Below are positions 14,846 through 22,494 of a DNA stretch of 34,713 nt, piece after piece. How positions within the stretch are numbered: the stretch's first letter is position 1; the number at the start of each line of letters is the position of its first letter. The notes below the pieces were generated by a model. That model was given only the letters and a program-made list of their open reading frames with translations, made no database searches and was not told where the DNA came from. Source of the stretch: Mycobacterium colombiense (GTDB lineage: Bacteria > Actinomycetota > Actinomycetes > Mycobacteriales > Mycobacteriaceae); contig NZ_QMEU01000047.1 in assembly GCF_003284975.1 (NCBI RefSeq), positions 1-34,713 on the forward strand, written 5' to 3'. A program made the position numbers and the translations under genes.

Positions 14846-17008
14846 TCACCCGTTCAAGGCGCGGTCCGCGAGCGCACCCATAAGCGGTGCCACCAACTGC
14901 GCGTACTCGGTTGTCACATGGTTGTCGTCGCGGAAGACCAGCGTGTTGCCGACAACGATCGGGCAGCGGTCAGGGGTGCAGAACATGCCGGTCAGGTCGG
15001 CGTAGTGGCCGCCGCTGCGGGCCGTCACCGCCTGCTCGGCGGCGATCCCGTCGCCGTCCACCGCCGCGACCTTCGTTGGCGTACAGGCGTTTACGTCGTC
15101 GAGGTGGGCGGACAGGCAGGTCGGCACCGATGAATGCGGGTCGGGTGCGGGCCCGAGCACCAGGACGGTCGCGCCGGTGTCGCGCAGCTGCGCCACGGTG
15201 CGTCCGAGGGTGTCGATCCAGGACGGGTCGTAGGAGGCGAAGCCGAAGTCCCCGCCGTAGCGCCGGCTCATGTCCAGCACGATCAGGCGCGGGTGTTCGG
15301 CGCTCATCCGGCCCATGATCTGGTTGCGCCACTGTTCGCATTCGGTGTACTCGCGGCCCAGGTACGGGCTCACGATGCGCAGGTCCTGCAGCGGGCAGGT
15401 CACCTTGGCCAGCGTCTCCAGCCGCCAGTGTCGCTGCTCGGCGAGTTGCTCGAAGGCCGGATTCCACATGGCGGCGTGCGAGTCGCCGATCAGGGCGACC
15501 GTGGTCGGCGAGGCGGTGTCGCCTGTCGCGCATTCGCTTTGTCCGACGTCGCGCCAGGAGCGCACGCAGCCGTTGACGAACACCGCGGCCTTGTCGGCGG
15601 GCGCCTTGGCCAGCGGCGGGTCCAGGTTCGACGGGACGGCTCGCAGGCCGACGGCCGCGGCGAGCGCCACGCGGGCCTGGTCGAATGCCTGACGAACCGC
15701 CGCTTCCTGCGCGCTGACCGCGGGGACGTTGGACGGGGGCGTCGCAATGATGTTGGCGCGGGGAGCGGCGACCCCGTGCCCCACCGGTGCCGGTATCACG
15801 TTGAGCAGCAACATGCATGCGCACGCGGTGGCGGCACTCGCGCCGCCCGCCACCACCAGGCTGACTTTCGCCGAGCGGCGCAGCGCGGCGGCGAAGCGGC
15901 CGGGGTTCTCGACCAAATGGAGGGTGATGACGGCGAGCCCGGCCGACACGGCCGTCGCGCTCAGCCGGGCCGGCAGCCCCGCGGGCTCACCGAGCAGAGC
16001 CGGCATCAGCAGCAGCACCGGCCAGTGCCACAGGTACCAGGAGTAGGAGATCCGGCCGATCGCGCGCATCGCCGGGCGGCACAGCAGGCGGCCGGGCCCG
16101 AGCCCGCCGGTGCCGACGCCGCCCCCGATGATCAGCGCGGTGCCCAGCACCGGCAGCAGCGCCTCGGTGCCGGGATACGGGGTGTGGGAATTGAGTTGGG
16201 TGCAGGTCAGCAGGATCAACGCCAGGCCGCCCCACCCAGCGATCGACGCCGTTCGCAGCGACAGCCGGCGCCACTGCTGGATCGACAGGGCCACCAGGCC
16301 ACCGGCCGCCAGCTCCCAGGCGCGGGTGGGCAACGAGAAGAACGCCCACGACGGCGAAGTGCGGGTCCACACCGCGCCCGCCGTCAACGACGCCGCCGCC
16401 ACGATCGCGAGGATCACCGCGTACGGTGTCGCGCGCGTCGCGGCCCCGCGCAGGCGCGGCATGCGCCGCAGCGACCAGGCCGTGGCGATGATGAGCAGCG
16501 GCCACACCAGGTAGAACTGCTCCTCCACCCCCAGCGACCAGTAGTGCTGGAACGGTGACGGCGCGTCCGTCATCAGGTAGTCGGTGCCGCGCATCGCGAA
16601 CCGGTAGTTGCCGACGTACAGGGCGCTGGCGATGCCGTCGAGGAACACGTTGCGCGCCTGCAGCGGCGGCAGCACCGCGGCGGCGCCGATCGCCGTGATG
16701 GTGCCGACGATGGCCGCGGCCGGCAGCAGCCGGCGGGCACGAGCGCCGTAAAACCGGCCCAGCGCAACGGTAGTCGTGGTGCTTGCCTCGCCAAACAGCA
16801 GCCCGGTGATCAGAAAGCCGGAGATGACGAAGAACACGTCGACGCCGATGTAGCCGCCGGTGATTCCTGGGATGCCGGCGTGGTAGAGCACGACGGCGAT
16901 CACCGCGACGGCGCGCAGTCCCTCGATGTCGGGCCGGAATCCGCTTCGGGAGGTCCGCCGCGCCACCTGCTGTGGGCTGCTGGCGACCGATTGCTCCCGA
17001 AGTGTCAT
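14846..17008 (-). CDS. Acyltransferase 3 fused to extracytoplasmic SGNH domain
   Basis: This 720-residue protein has an N-terminal acyltransferase-3 membrane domain (about residues 25-400). It includes FRPDIEGLRAVAV, LYHAGIP, GVDVFFVISGFLITGLL, FYGARARRLLPA, HYWSLGVEEQFYLVWPLL and SYSWYLWHWP. A Pro/Ala linker and a C-terminal SGNH domain follow, with GDSHAAMW near residue 510 and DDNH near the end (Asp694/His697). Proteins of this design (OafA type; Rv0111, Rv0228 and Rv1565c in M. tuberculosis) acylate cell-surface glycans or glycolipids. The start lies 9 bases after the esterase-like gene stop, so the two are probably co-transcribed. No counterpart lies at this site in M. tuberculosis. The acceptor is unknown. 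Confidence 0.92.
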   Translation of the reverse strand: MTLREQSVASSPQQVARRTSRSGFRPDIEGLRAVAVIAVVLYHAGIPGITGGYIGVDVFFVISGFLITGLLFGEASTTTTVALGRFYGARARRLLPAAAIVGTITAIGAAAVLPPLQARNVFLDGIASALYVGNYRFAMRGTDYLMTDAPSPFQHYWSLGVEEQFYLVWPLLIIATAWSLRRMPRLRGAATRATPYAVILAIVAAASLTAGAVWTRTSPSWAFFSLPTRAWELAAGGLVALSIQQWRRLSLRTASIAGWGGLALILLTCTQLNSHTPYPGTEALLPVLGTALIIGGGVGTGGLGPGRLLCRPAMRAIGRISYSWYLWHWPVLLLMPALLGEPAGLPARLSATAVSAGLAVITLHLVENPGRFAAALRRSAKVSLVVAGGASAATACACMLLLNVIPAPVGHGVAAPRANIIATPPSNVPAVSAQEAAVRQAFDQARVALAAAVGLRAVPSNLDPPLAKAPADKAAVFVNGCVRSWRDVGQSECATGDTASPTTVALIGDSHAAMWNPAFEQLAEQRHWRLETLAKVTCPLQDLRIVSPYLGREYTECEQWRNQIMGRMSAEHPRLIVLDMSRRYGGDFGFASYDPSWIDTLGRTVAQLRDTGATVLVLGPAPDPHSSVPTCLSAHLDDVNACTPTKVAAVDGDGIAAEQAVTARSGGHYADLTGMFCTPDRCPIVVGNTLVFRDDNHVTTEYAQLVAPLMGALADRALNG

Positions 17009-17017
17009 GTGCGTGGG

Positions 17018-17881
17018 CTAGGTCGCCATCCAGGCCAGCTCGCCGGGCAGTTGGCTTCGCCAGTAGGCGATGTCATGGCCGCCCAACGAGAAGCTGCCCG
17101 CCGGTTGGGTTTTCAACTGGTAGACGAATTGCTTTGTGGCGAAGTAGAAGCGGTCGAAGTTGCCGCAGTCCACGCGCAGCGGAATCGAATTCAGCGCGGG
17201 CAGCCCCAGCACGCTGTTCTGCACAAAGTCATCATTGCTGTCGAACGCTCCAGGCGCGCTCAGCGGATACGACGTGTACAGCGCCGGGCTGATGGCGCAG
17301 ATGCCCGCCGTCCGTGCGGGCCCCAGCTTGGCGCCCAGGCGAAGCGCCCCGTAGCCACCCATCGACCACCCCATGAAGCCGACCCGGGAAGTGTCGAAAC
17401 CCATGGTGGACAGCATCGGTAGCAGCTCGTCGAGCACCATGGCACCGGAGTCCTCACCGGAAGTCCTTTTGTGCCAATAGGTGTTGCCGCCGTCGACGCC
17501 GACCACCGCGAACGGCGGCTTGCCCTCCTTGGCCAGCTGGGTCAGCCCGTCCGGGACGCCCATGTCGAGCATCTGGTTGGCATCCCCGTCCATCCCGTGC
17601 AGGGCGATCACGGGGCGCAGCGCGCCGGTCTGGCCGGGCGGCATGGCGATCACGTAGTTGGTCTTGATGCCCCCACGGGCCGCCGAGACGAACGAGCCGG
17701 TCAGCTTGGTCGGCAGGGTCTTGCCCGCCGTCGGCGGCTCGAACGGCGCGGGAGCCTGCGGCAACGTCGCGGCGTGCGACGTGCCGGAAGCCAGCAGGGA
17801 GCTGAATGCGAGCACGCCGGCGGCTCCGAGGGTGCCACCGGCGCCCATCCGGAGCGCCGCTCGGCGTGTGAGGTCAGGCAT
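17018..17881 (-). CDS. Exported alpha/beta-hydrolase esterase-like protein (Rv0519c-like)
   Basis: This 287-residue protein has a Tat-type signal (LTRRAALRMGAGGTLGAAG, then a hydrophobic stretch and SHA-AT as a plausible cleavage site near residue 38). The body is an alpha/beta hydrolase of the putative esterase/antigen-85-like group, with VIALHGMDGD, nucleophile Ser173 in GWSMGGYG, and a late histidine in LGGHDIAYW. The likely role is hydrolysis or transfer of an acyl ester outside the cytoplasm. ATG 17881 places the twin arginines at the correct distance. The longer in-frame start at 17971 would bury the signal. It is the first gene of the minus-strand run that includes the acyltransferase-SGNH protein. 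Confidence 0.88.
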   Translation of the reverse strand: MPDLTRRAALRMGAGGTLGAAGVLAFSSLLASGTSHAATLPQAPAPFEPPTAGKTLPTKLTGSFVSAARGGIKTNYVIAMPPGQTGALRPVIALHGMDGDANQMLDMGVPDGLTQLAKEGKPPFAVVGVDGGNTYWHKRTSGEDSGAMVLDELLPMLSTMGFDTSRVGFMGWSMGGYGALRLGAKLGPARTAGICAISPALYTSYPLSAPGAFDSNDDFVQNSVLGLPALNSIPLRVDCGNFDRFYFATKQFVYQLKTQPAGSFSLGGHDIAYWRSQLPGELAWMAT

Positions 17882-18326
17882 GATCGCAATAATGCCGCGC
17901 TGACCGGGGATTACCCGCCGAGCCACGCCGTATTGGAAGCATTGTGTGATCCGGTGTGACCTTTCGGTCACGCAGCGGTGATCTTCTCCGGCGTCCGGCG
18001 GTCGCCGGCCAGGGCGATGGTGGCGCCGGGTTGCGGCATCGCGCGGAACATCGTAGTCATCGTAGCGCCGATGTCGCCGGTTGCCGCCGCCTGAATCATT
18101 GCGATCGTATTGCCTTCCGGGACAGCGCAGATGCGGTGCGCGGGCGCCGTCCGTCCGGCGCTCCGACGGCCGCGTTCGGCGTTCACCGCCGCGCGTTGCC
18201 GTGGTGATGGGGGCGCCGGACGGGGATGCAATCTCGCAGGTTTCAACCCTCGCCCCGCGGCGGTGACTTCAGCAGGATGGACGGTTGCTGCACAGGGCCC
18301 ACAGCGGAGCGAAAGAGGATTGTGAA
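17882..18326. other. Intergenic region between esterase-like gene and ssuD
   Basis: This is 445 bases where M. tuberculosis carries Rv0520/Rv0521 (methyltransferase fragments). No methyltransferase sequence is seen. It should contain the promoters of the two divergent flanking genes. On the minus strand a short GC3-rich frame (17968-18099) is the only coding-like element. No repeat or insertion-sequence end was noticed. Confidence 0.4.
17968..18099 (-). CDS. Possible 43-residue open frame, unrecognised
   Basis: From ATG 18099 a 43-residue frame (MIQAAATGDIGATMTTMF, ending RRTPEKITAA) has strongly GC-rich third positions, as real genes here do. The only purine-rich leader, GGAAGG, is 12 bases upstream, which is far for a ribosome-binding site. 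The frame is also open further upstream with less gene-like sequence. It may be a small gene or the tail of a decayed one. I recognise no family. Confidence 0.25.
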   Translation of the reverse strand: MIQAAATGDIGATMTTMFRAMPQPGATIALAGDRRTPEKITAA

Positions 18327-19472
18327 TTGAGTCTCGCGTTTCATTGGTTTCTGCCGACCTACGGCGATTCGCGGAATCTGGTCGCGGGCGGGCACGGCAC
18401 GCCGATGTCGGGTAATCGGCCCGCGACACTGAAGTACCTGCACCAGATTTGTACGGCCGCCGAAGACAACGGCTTCGAGGCGGTCCTCACGCCGACGGGA
18501 TTGTGGTGTGAGGACGCGTGGTTGACGACGGCGATGCTGGTCGAATCGACCGAGACCCTCAAGTTCCTGGTCGCGTTCCGTCCCGGCATGCTCAGTCCCA
18601 CCCTGGCCGCCCAGATGGCCGGGACTTTCCAGCGGCACTCGGACGGACGGCTGCTGCTCAACGTCGTCACCGGCGGTGAACCGCACGAGCAGCGCGCCTA
18701 CGGCGACTTCCTGGACAAGGAGGCGCGGTATGCCCGCACCGCCGAGTTCTTGCACGTGGTGCGGCAGCTGTGGACCTCGAACGAGCCGGTGACCTTCGCC
18801 GGGGAGCACATTCAGGTCGAGGGCGCCCAACTGAACAACCCGCCCGACCCGATACCGGCGGTGTTCTTCGGCGGATCGTCGGCATCGGCCGGACCGGTGG
18901 CGGCCAAGCACACCGACGTGTACCTCACCTGGGGCGAACCGCTGACCGCGGTCGCCAAGAAGCTGGACTGGATCCGCGGGCTGGCCGTCGACGCCGGCCG
19001 GATCCTGCAGTACGGCTTGCGGATTCACGTGATCAGCCGCGATACCTCCGAAGAGGCCTGGGCGGAGGCCGATCGGTTGCTGTCCGCGATCGACCCCGCC
19101 GACATCGAGCGCGTGCAGAGCAGCCTGGCGCGCAGCGAATCCGAGGGCCAGCGCCGCATGCTGGACCTGCACGGCGGCGACAGCAGCAAATTGCTGGTCG
19201 CGCCCAACCTGTGGGCCGGGGTGGGCCTGGTCCGCGGGGGAGCGGGCACCGCGCTGGTCGGCTCGCACGCCGAGGTCGCCGAGCGGCTGGCCGAATACGC
19301 CAAACTGGGCATCTCCCACTTCATCTTGTCGGGATATCCGCACCTGGAAGAGGCCTACTGGTTCGGCGAGGGCGTGCTGCCGATCCTGGAGCGGATGGGG
19401 TTGTGGCGCCACCCCAATCGCCAGTCGCACCCGGCCGCGGGTACGCCGTTCGCGGTCGCCTCGGCGCATTAA
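18327..19472 (+). CDS. ssuD: FMNH2-dependent alkanesulfonate monooxygenase
   Basis: SsuD is a bacterial-luciferase-family flavin monooxygenase that releases sulfite from alkanesulfonates. The match to remembered E. coli SsuD is extensive: FHWFLPTYGDSR, VLTPTGLWCEDAWL, LKFLVAFRP, VFFGGSSA, DVYLTWGEP, SPNLWAGVGLVRGGAGTALVG (Ala-Pro-Asn here) and HFILSGYPHLEEAYWFGE. Starting at TTG 18327 gives 381 residues, the E. coli length. AGAGGA lies 7 bases upstream. The ATG at 18285 is an alternative that adds 14 unlike residues. A flavin reductase partner is not encoded nearby. The next gene, 6 bases on, is a transporter, giving a two-gene sulfonate-use unit absent from this place in M. tuberculosis. Confidence 0.92.
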   Translation: MSLAFHWFLPTYGDSRNLVAGGHGTPMSGNRPATLKYLHQICTAAEDNGFEAVLTPTGLWCEDAWLTTAMLVESTETLKFLVAFRPGMLSPTLAAQMAGTFQRHSDGRLLLNVVTGGEPHEQRAYGDFLDKEARYARTAEFLHVVRQLWTSNEPVTFAGEHIQVEGAQLNNPPDPIPAVFFGGSSASAGPVAAKHTDVYLTWGEPLTAVAKKLDWIRGLAVDAGRILQYGLRIHVISRDTSEEAWAEADRLLSAIDPADIERVQSSLARSESEGQRRMLDLHGGDSSKLLVAPNLWAGVGLVRGGAGTALVGSHAEVAERLAEYAKLGISHFILSGYPHLEEAYWFGEGVLPILERMGLWRHPNRQSHPAAGTPFAVASAH

Positions 19473-19478
19473 GGGGTC

Positions 19479-20825
19479 ATGGCAGCCACCCTGCCCGCGT
19501 CCGCACCCGCCGGCCGGGCGCCCGACACGGTAGACGAATCCGCCGCGCAGCGGCGGCGGCGGCTGCGCATCGTGGTCGCGGCGAGCCTGCTGGGCACCAC
19601 GGTCGAGTGGTACGACTTCTTCCTGTACGCCACCGCGGCGGGCCTGGTGTTCAACAAGGTGTTCTTTCCCAACGAGAGTTCCTTGGTGGGAACGCTTTTG
19701 GCGTTCGCGACCTTCGCCGTCGGGTTCGTCATGCGGCCCATCGGCGGGCTGGTGTTCGGCCACATCGGCGACCGCATCGGCCGCAAGCGCAGCCTGGCGC
19801 TCACCATGCTCATCATGGGCGGCGCGACGGCACTGATCGGGGCATTGCCGACGGCCGCCCAGGTCGGCGCGTGGGCGCCGGTGCTGCTGCTGGCACTGCG
19901 GGTGCTGCAGGGTTTCGCGCTCGGCGGTGAGTGGGGCGGGGCCGTGCTGCTGGCCGTCGAACACAGCCCCGGCGACCGGCGCGGCCGCTATGGCGCGATC
20001 CCGCAGGTGGGGTTGGCCCTGGGCTTGGCCCTGGGCACCGGCGTGTTCGCCTTCCTGCAGGTCGCCCTGGGCCAGACCCGGTTTCTGTCCTACGGCTGGC
20101 GCATCGGCTTCCTGCTGAGCGTGCTGCTGGTGGCGATCGGCGTGGTGGTGCGGCTGCGGGTCGAAGAGACCCCGGCGTTTCGCGAGCTGGGCGAGCTCGA
20201 GGCGGCGTCGACCGTGCCCATCCGCGACATCGTCCGCGAACCCCGATCGCGGCGAAACACCTTGCTGGGGCTGCTGTCTCGCTGGGCGGAAGGCTCCGCC
20301 TTCAACACCTGGGGCGTTTTCGCGATCAGCTACGCCACCGGCGCCCTGGGCTTCAACAAGGTCTCGGTGCTGGTCGTGGTGACCATCGCCGCCCTGCTGA
20401 TGGCGGTGCTGCTGCCCGTCTCGGGAGCATTGACCGACCGGTACGGTGCACGACGGGTGTACCTGGTCGGGGTGGCCCTCTACGGCCTGGCGGCCTTTCC
20501 GGCGTTCGCCTTGTTCGGCACCAGGAACCTGGTGTGGTTCGGGCTGGCGATGGTCCTCGTGTTCGGTGTCGTGCACGCGCTGTTCTACGGCGCCCAGGGC
20601 ACCTTGTACTCGTCGCTGTATCCGACCGGCACCCGCTACACCGGTTTGTCGTTCGTCTACCAGTTCTCGGGCGTGTACGCGTCCGGGGTGACGCCGATGA
20701 TTCTCACTTCGCTGATCGCGGCCGTCGGTGGGGCGCCATGGCTGGCCTGCGGCTACCTGGTTGCCACCGCGGTGATCAGCGTGATCGCCACGGCCCTGAT
20801 CCGCGATCGCGACCTGTACCTGTAA
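19479..20825 (+). CDS. MFS transporter, metabolite:H+ symporter (MHS) type
   Basis: This 448-residue transporter has twelve predicted helices. The MHS-family opening (GTTVEWYDFFLYATAAGLVF) and the MFS loop motif GHIGDRIGRKR between helices 2 and 3 are clear. Others are RVLQGFALGGEWGGAV in helix 4 and RVEETPAF at the central loop. Family members carry small organic acids, betaines or proline. It begins 6 bases after ssuD, so it probably shares its mRNA, and a sulfonated or other small-acid substrate is inferred from that link alone. ATG 19479 is the first in-frame start after ssuD; the N-terminal 30 residues are Ala/Pro-rich and cytoplasmic. Confidence 0.88.
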   Translation: MAATLPASAPAGRAPDTVDESAAQRRRRLRIVVAASLLGTTVEWYDFFLYATAAGLVFNKVFFPNESSLVGTLLAFATFAVGFVMRPIGGLVFGHIGDRIGRKRSLALTMLIMGGATALIGALPTAAQVGAWAPVLLLALRVLQGFALGGEWGGAVLLAVEHSPGDRRGRYGAIPQVGLALGLALGTGVFAFLQVALGQTRFLSYGWRIGFLLSVLLVAIGVVVRLRVEETPAFRELGELEAASTVPIRDIVREPRSRRNTLLGLLSRWAEGSAFNTWGVFAISYATGALGFNKVSVLVVVTIAALLMAVLLPVSGALTDRYGARRVYLVGVALYGLAAFPAFALFGTRNLVWFGLAMVLVFGVVHALFYGAQGTLYSSLYPTGTRYTGLSFVYQFSGVYASGVTPMILTSLIAAVGGAPWLACGYLVATAVISVIATALIRDRDLYL

Positions 20826-20837
20826 GTCGTTGTTGCT

Positions 20838-20855
20838 GCGGGCCGCAAAGCCCGC
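20838..20855 (+). terminator. Small hairpin between MFS gene and gabP
   Basis: GCGGGC and GCCCGC form a perfect 6-base-pair stem with a CGCAAA loop, 12 bases after the MFS stop and before the gabP -10-like hexamer. No U-run follows. It may be a weak mycobacterial terminator separating the two transcription units. Confidence 0.35.
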
Positions 20856-20861
20856 TAGCGT
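20856..20861 (+). promoter_or_regulatory. Candidate -10 of a leaderless gabP promoter
   Basis: TAGCGT (TANNNT type) is followed by 6 bases and then the gabP ATG at 20868. No Shine-Dalgarno is visible. This matches the spacing of leaderless mycobacterial transcripts. Confidence 0.45.
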
Positions 20862-20867
20862 CCGGGC

Positions 20868-22226
20868 ATGGCCAGCAATCCGCAACTGCGCCAAGGGCTG
20901 TCGCAGCGGCAGCTCAGCATGATCGCGCTCGGCGGCGTGATCGGCGCCGGCCTGTTCGTCGGGTCCGGGGTGGTAATCAAAAACACCGGCCCGGCCGCGT
21001 TCCTCACCTACGCGCTTTGCGGGCTGCTCATCGTGCTGGTGATGCGGATGCTGGGCGAAATGGCGGCCGCGAACCCCTCGACCGGATCGTTCGCCGACTA
21101 CGCGGCCAAGGCCCTGGGCGGCTGGGCGGGCTTCTCGGTCGCGTGGCTGTATTGGTACTTCTGGGTGATCGTGGTGGGTTTCGAGGCGGTCGCCGGCGGC
21201 AAGGTGCTCAACTACTGGTTCCACGCACCGCTATGGCTGCTGTCGCTGTGCCTGATGGTGTTGATGACGGCGACCAACCTGTTCTCGGTGTCGTCGTTCG
21301 GTGAATTCGAATTCTGGTTCGCCGGAATCAAAGTCGCGACCATCGTGATCTTCCTCGTGGTGGGAACGGTGTATGTCGTGGGACTGGTGCCGGGCCATCA
21401 CGGTGGTCTGGCCAATCTGGGATCGCACGGTGGGTTCTTTCCCCACGGCGTGGGTGCGGTGTTCGCCGCCATCGTGGTGGTGATCTTCTCCATGGTGGGC
21501 GCCGAGATCGTCACCGTCGCCGCCGCGGAAAGCCGCGACCCCGAGCTCGCGGTGCAAAAGGCGACCCGCTCGGTGGTGGCCCGCATCGGGATCTTCTTCG
21601 TCGGTTCGGTCTTCCTGCTCGTGGTGCTGTTGCCCTGGGACTCCGTGGAACTCGGCGCCTCGCCGTACGTGGCCGCGCTCAAACACATGGGGCTGAGCGG
21701 CGCCGATCAGGTGATGAACGCGGTGGTGCTGACCGCGGTGCTGTCGTGCCTGAACTCCGGTCTCTACACCGCGTCGCGCATGTTGTTCGTGCTCGCCGAG
21801 CGGGGCGAGGCGCCGGCACGGTTGGTCAGGCTGAGCGGGCGCGGCGTCCCCCACGTCGCGATCCTGTGCTCGTCGGCGGTCGGATTCGGATGCGTGATCA
21901 TGGCGCGGGTCGCGCCCAACACGGTGTTTTTGTTCCTGCTCAACTCGTCGGGCGCCATCATCCTGTTCGTCTACTGGCTGATCGCGTGCTCGCAGATCAT
22001 CCTGCGCCGCCGCACGCCCGCCGAGAAGCTGACGGTGAAAATGTGGTGCTACCCGCTGCTGTCGATTCTTACGCTGGCCGCAATTACCGCGGTGCTGACG
22101 CAAATGGCGTTCGACCGCACGGCGCGCAGCCAGCTCTGGCTGAGCCTGCTGTCCTGGGCGGTGGTGATCGGGCTGTACTTCCTCGCCCGCTCCCGCGGCC
22201 GCATCCGGGTGTCACCGCACGGCTGA
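20868..22226 (+). CDS. gabP: Amino acid / GABA permease (APC family, Rv0522-like)
   Basis: This 452-residue permease has twelve hydrophobic helices. The APC-family signature lies near the N-terminus (GLSQRQLSMIALGGVIGAGL), followed by VMRMLGEMAAANPSTGSF and, in the middle, VTVAAAESRDP. It matches Rv0522 in sequence type and position. Such proteins import amino acids such as GABA with protons; the true substrate is not determined by sequence. Its own promoter appears to lie within the 42 bases after the MFS gene. The 3' end faces a small minus-strand open frame 7 bases away. Confidence 0.9.
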   Translation: MASNPQLRQGLSQRQLSMIALGGVIGAGLFVGSGVVIKNTGPAAFLTYALCGLLIVLVMRMLGEMAAANPSTGSFADYAAKALGGWAGFSVAWLYWYFWVIVVGFEAVAGGKVLNYWFHAPLWLLSLCLMVLMTATNLFSVSSFGEFEFWFAGIKVATIVIFLVVGTVYVVGLVPGHHGGLANLGSHGGFFPHGVGAVFAAIVVVIFSMVGAEIVTVAAAESRDPELAVQKATRSVVARIGIFFVGSVFLLVVLLPWDSVELGASPYVAALKHMGLSGADQVMNAVVLTAVLSCLNSGLYTASRMLFVLAERGEAPARLVRLSGRGVPHVAILCSSAVGFGCVIMARVAPNTVFLFLLNSSGAIILFVYWLIACSQIILRRRTPAEKLTVKMWCYPLLSILTLAAITAVLTQMAFDRTARSQLWLSLLSWAVVIGLYFLARSRGRIRVSPHG

Positions 22227-22233
22227 GCTCCGG

Positions 22234-22389
22234 TCACCCCGCGTGCGCGCCGGCGTGGCTCCTCAGCAGACCGAGCCGCCGCAGATCGGTGACATATTTG
22301 TCGATCAACGCCTCGGTCACGTGCGGCACGTCGTTGTCGCTGCCGATGCCCGCGGATTGCGCTGCCGCACGGAACTTTTCGGCTGTCAT
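22234..22389 (-). CDS. 51-residue conserved-looking protein or C-terminal remnant
   Basis: From ATG 22389 the frame encodes MTAEKFRAAAQSAGI, then DNDVPHVTEALIDKYV and LRRLGLL, a soluble helical sequence with GC-rich third positions. In the same frame about 17 more sense codons precede the ATG, reading protein-like (LAKPGKPTHGTG) but with no start codon and closed by TGA at about 22438. It therefore may be the tail of a longer gene that lost its 5' part. It lies at the place of Rv0523c, downstream of the ketopantoate-reductase-like gene. No ribosome-binding site is visible. Function unknown. Confidence 0.5.
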   Translation of the reverse strand: MTAEKFRAAAQSAGIGSDNDVPHVTEALIDKYVTDLRRLGLLRSHAGAHAG

Positions 22390-22494
22390 ACCGGTGCCGT
22401 GCGTCGGCTTACCGGGCTTCGCTAGGCGCTCATCAGCGGCGTCCTCTCATCCCGGCGTCTGCCGCAGCCGTATGCCCGTCCTGGCTGTGCCCAG

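Noticed and set aside
15134..16558. Plus-strand open frame of 474 codons
   Set aside because: Antisense of the acyltransferase-SGNH gene, whose motifs are clear on the minus strand.
18243..21224. Minus-strand open frame of 993 codons
   Set aside because: Antisense of ssuD, the MFS gene and gabP, all recognised on the plus strand; rich in His/Gln/Arg/Asp, typical of a shadow.
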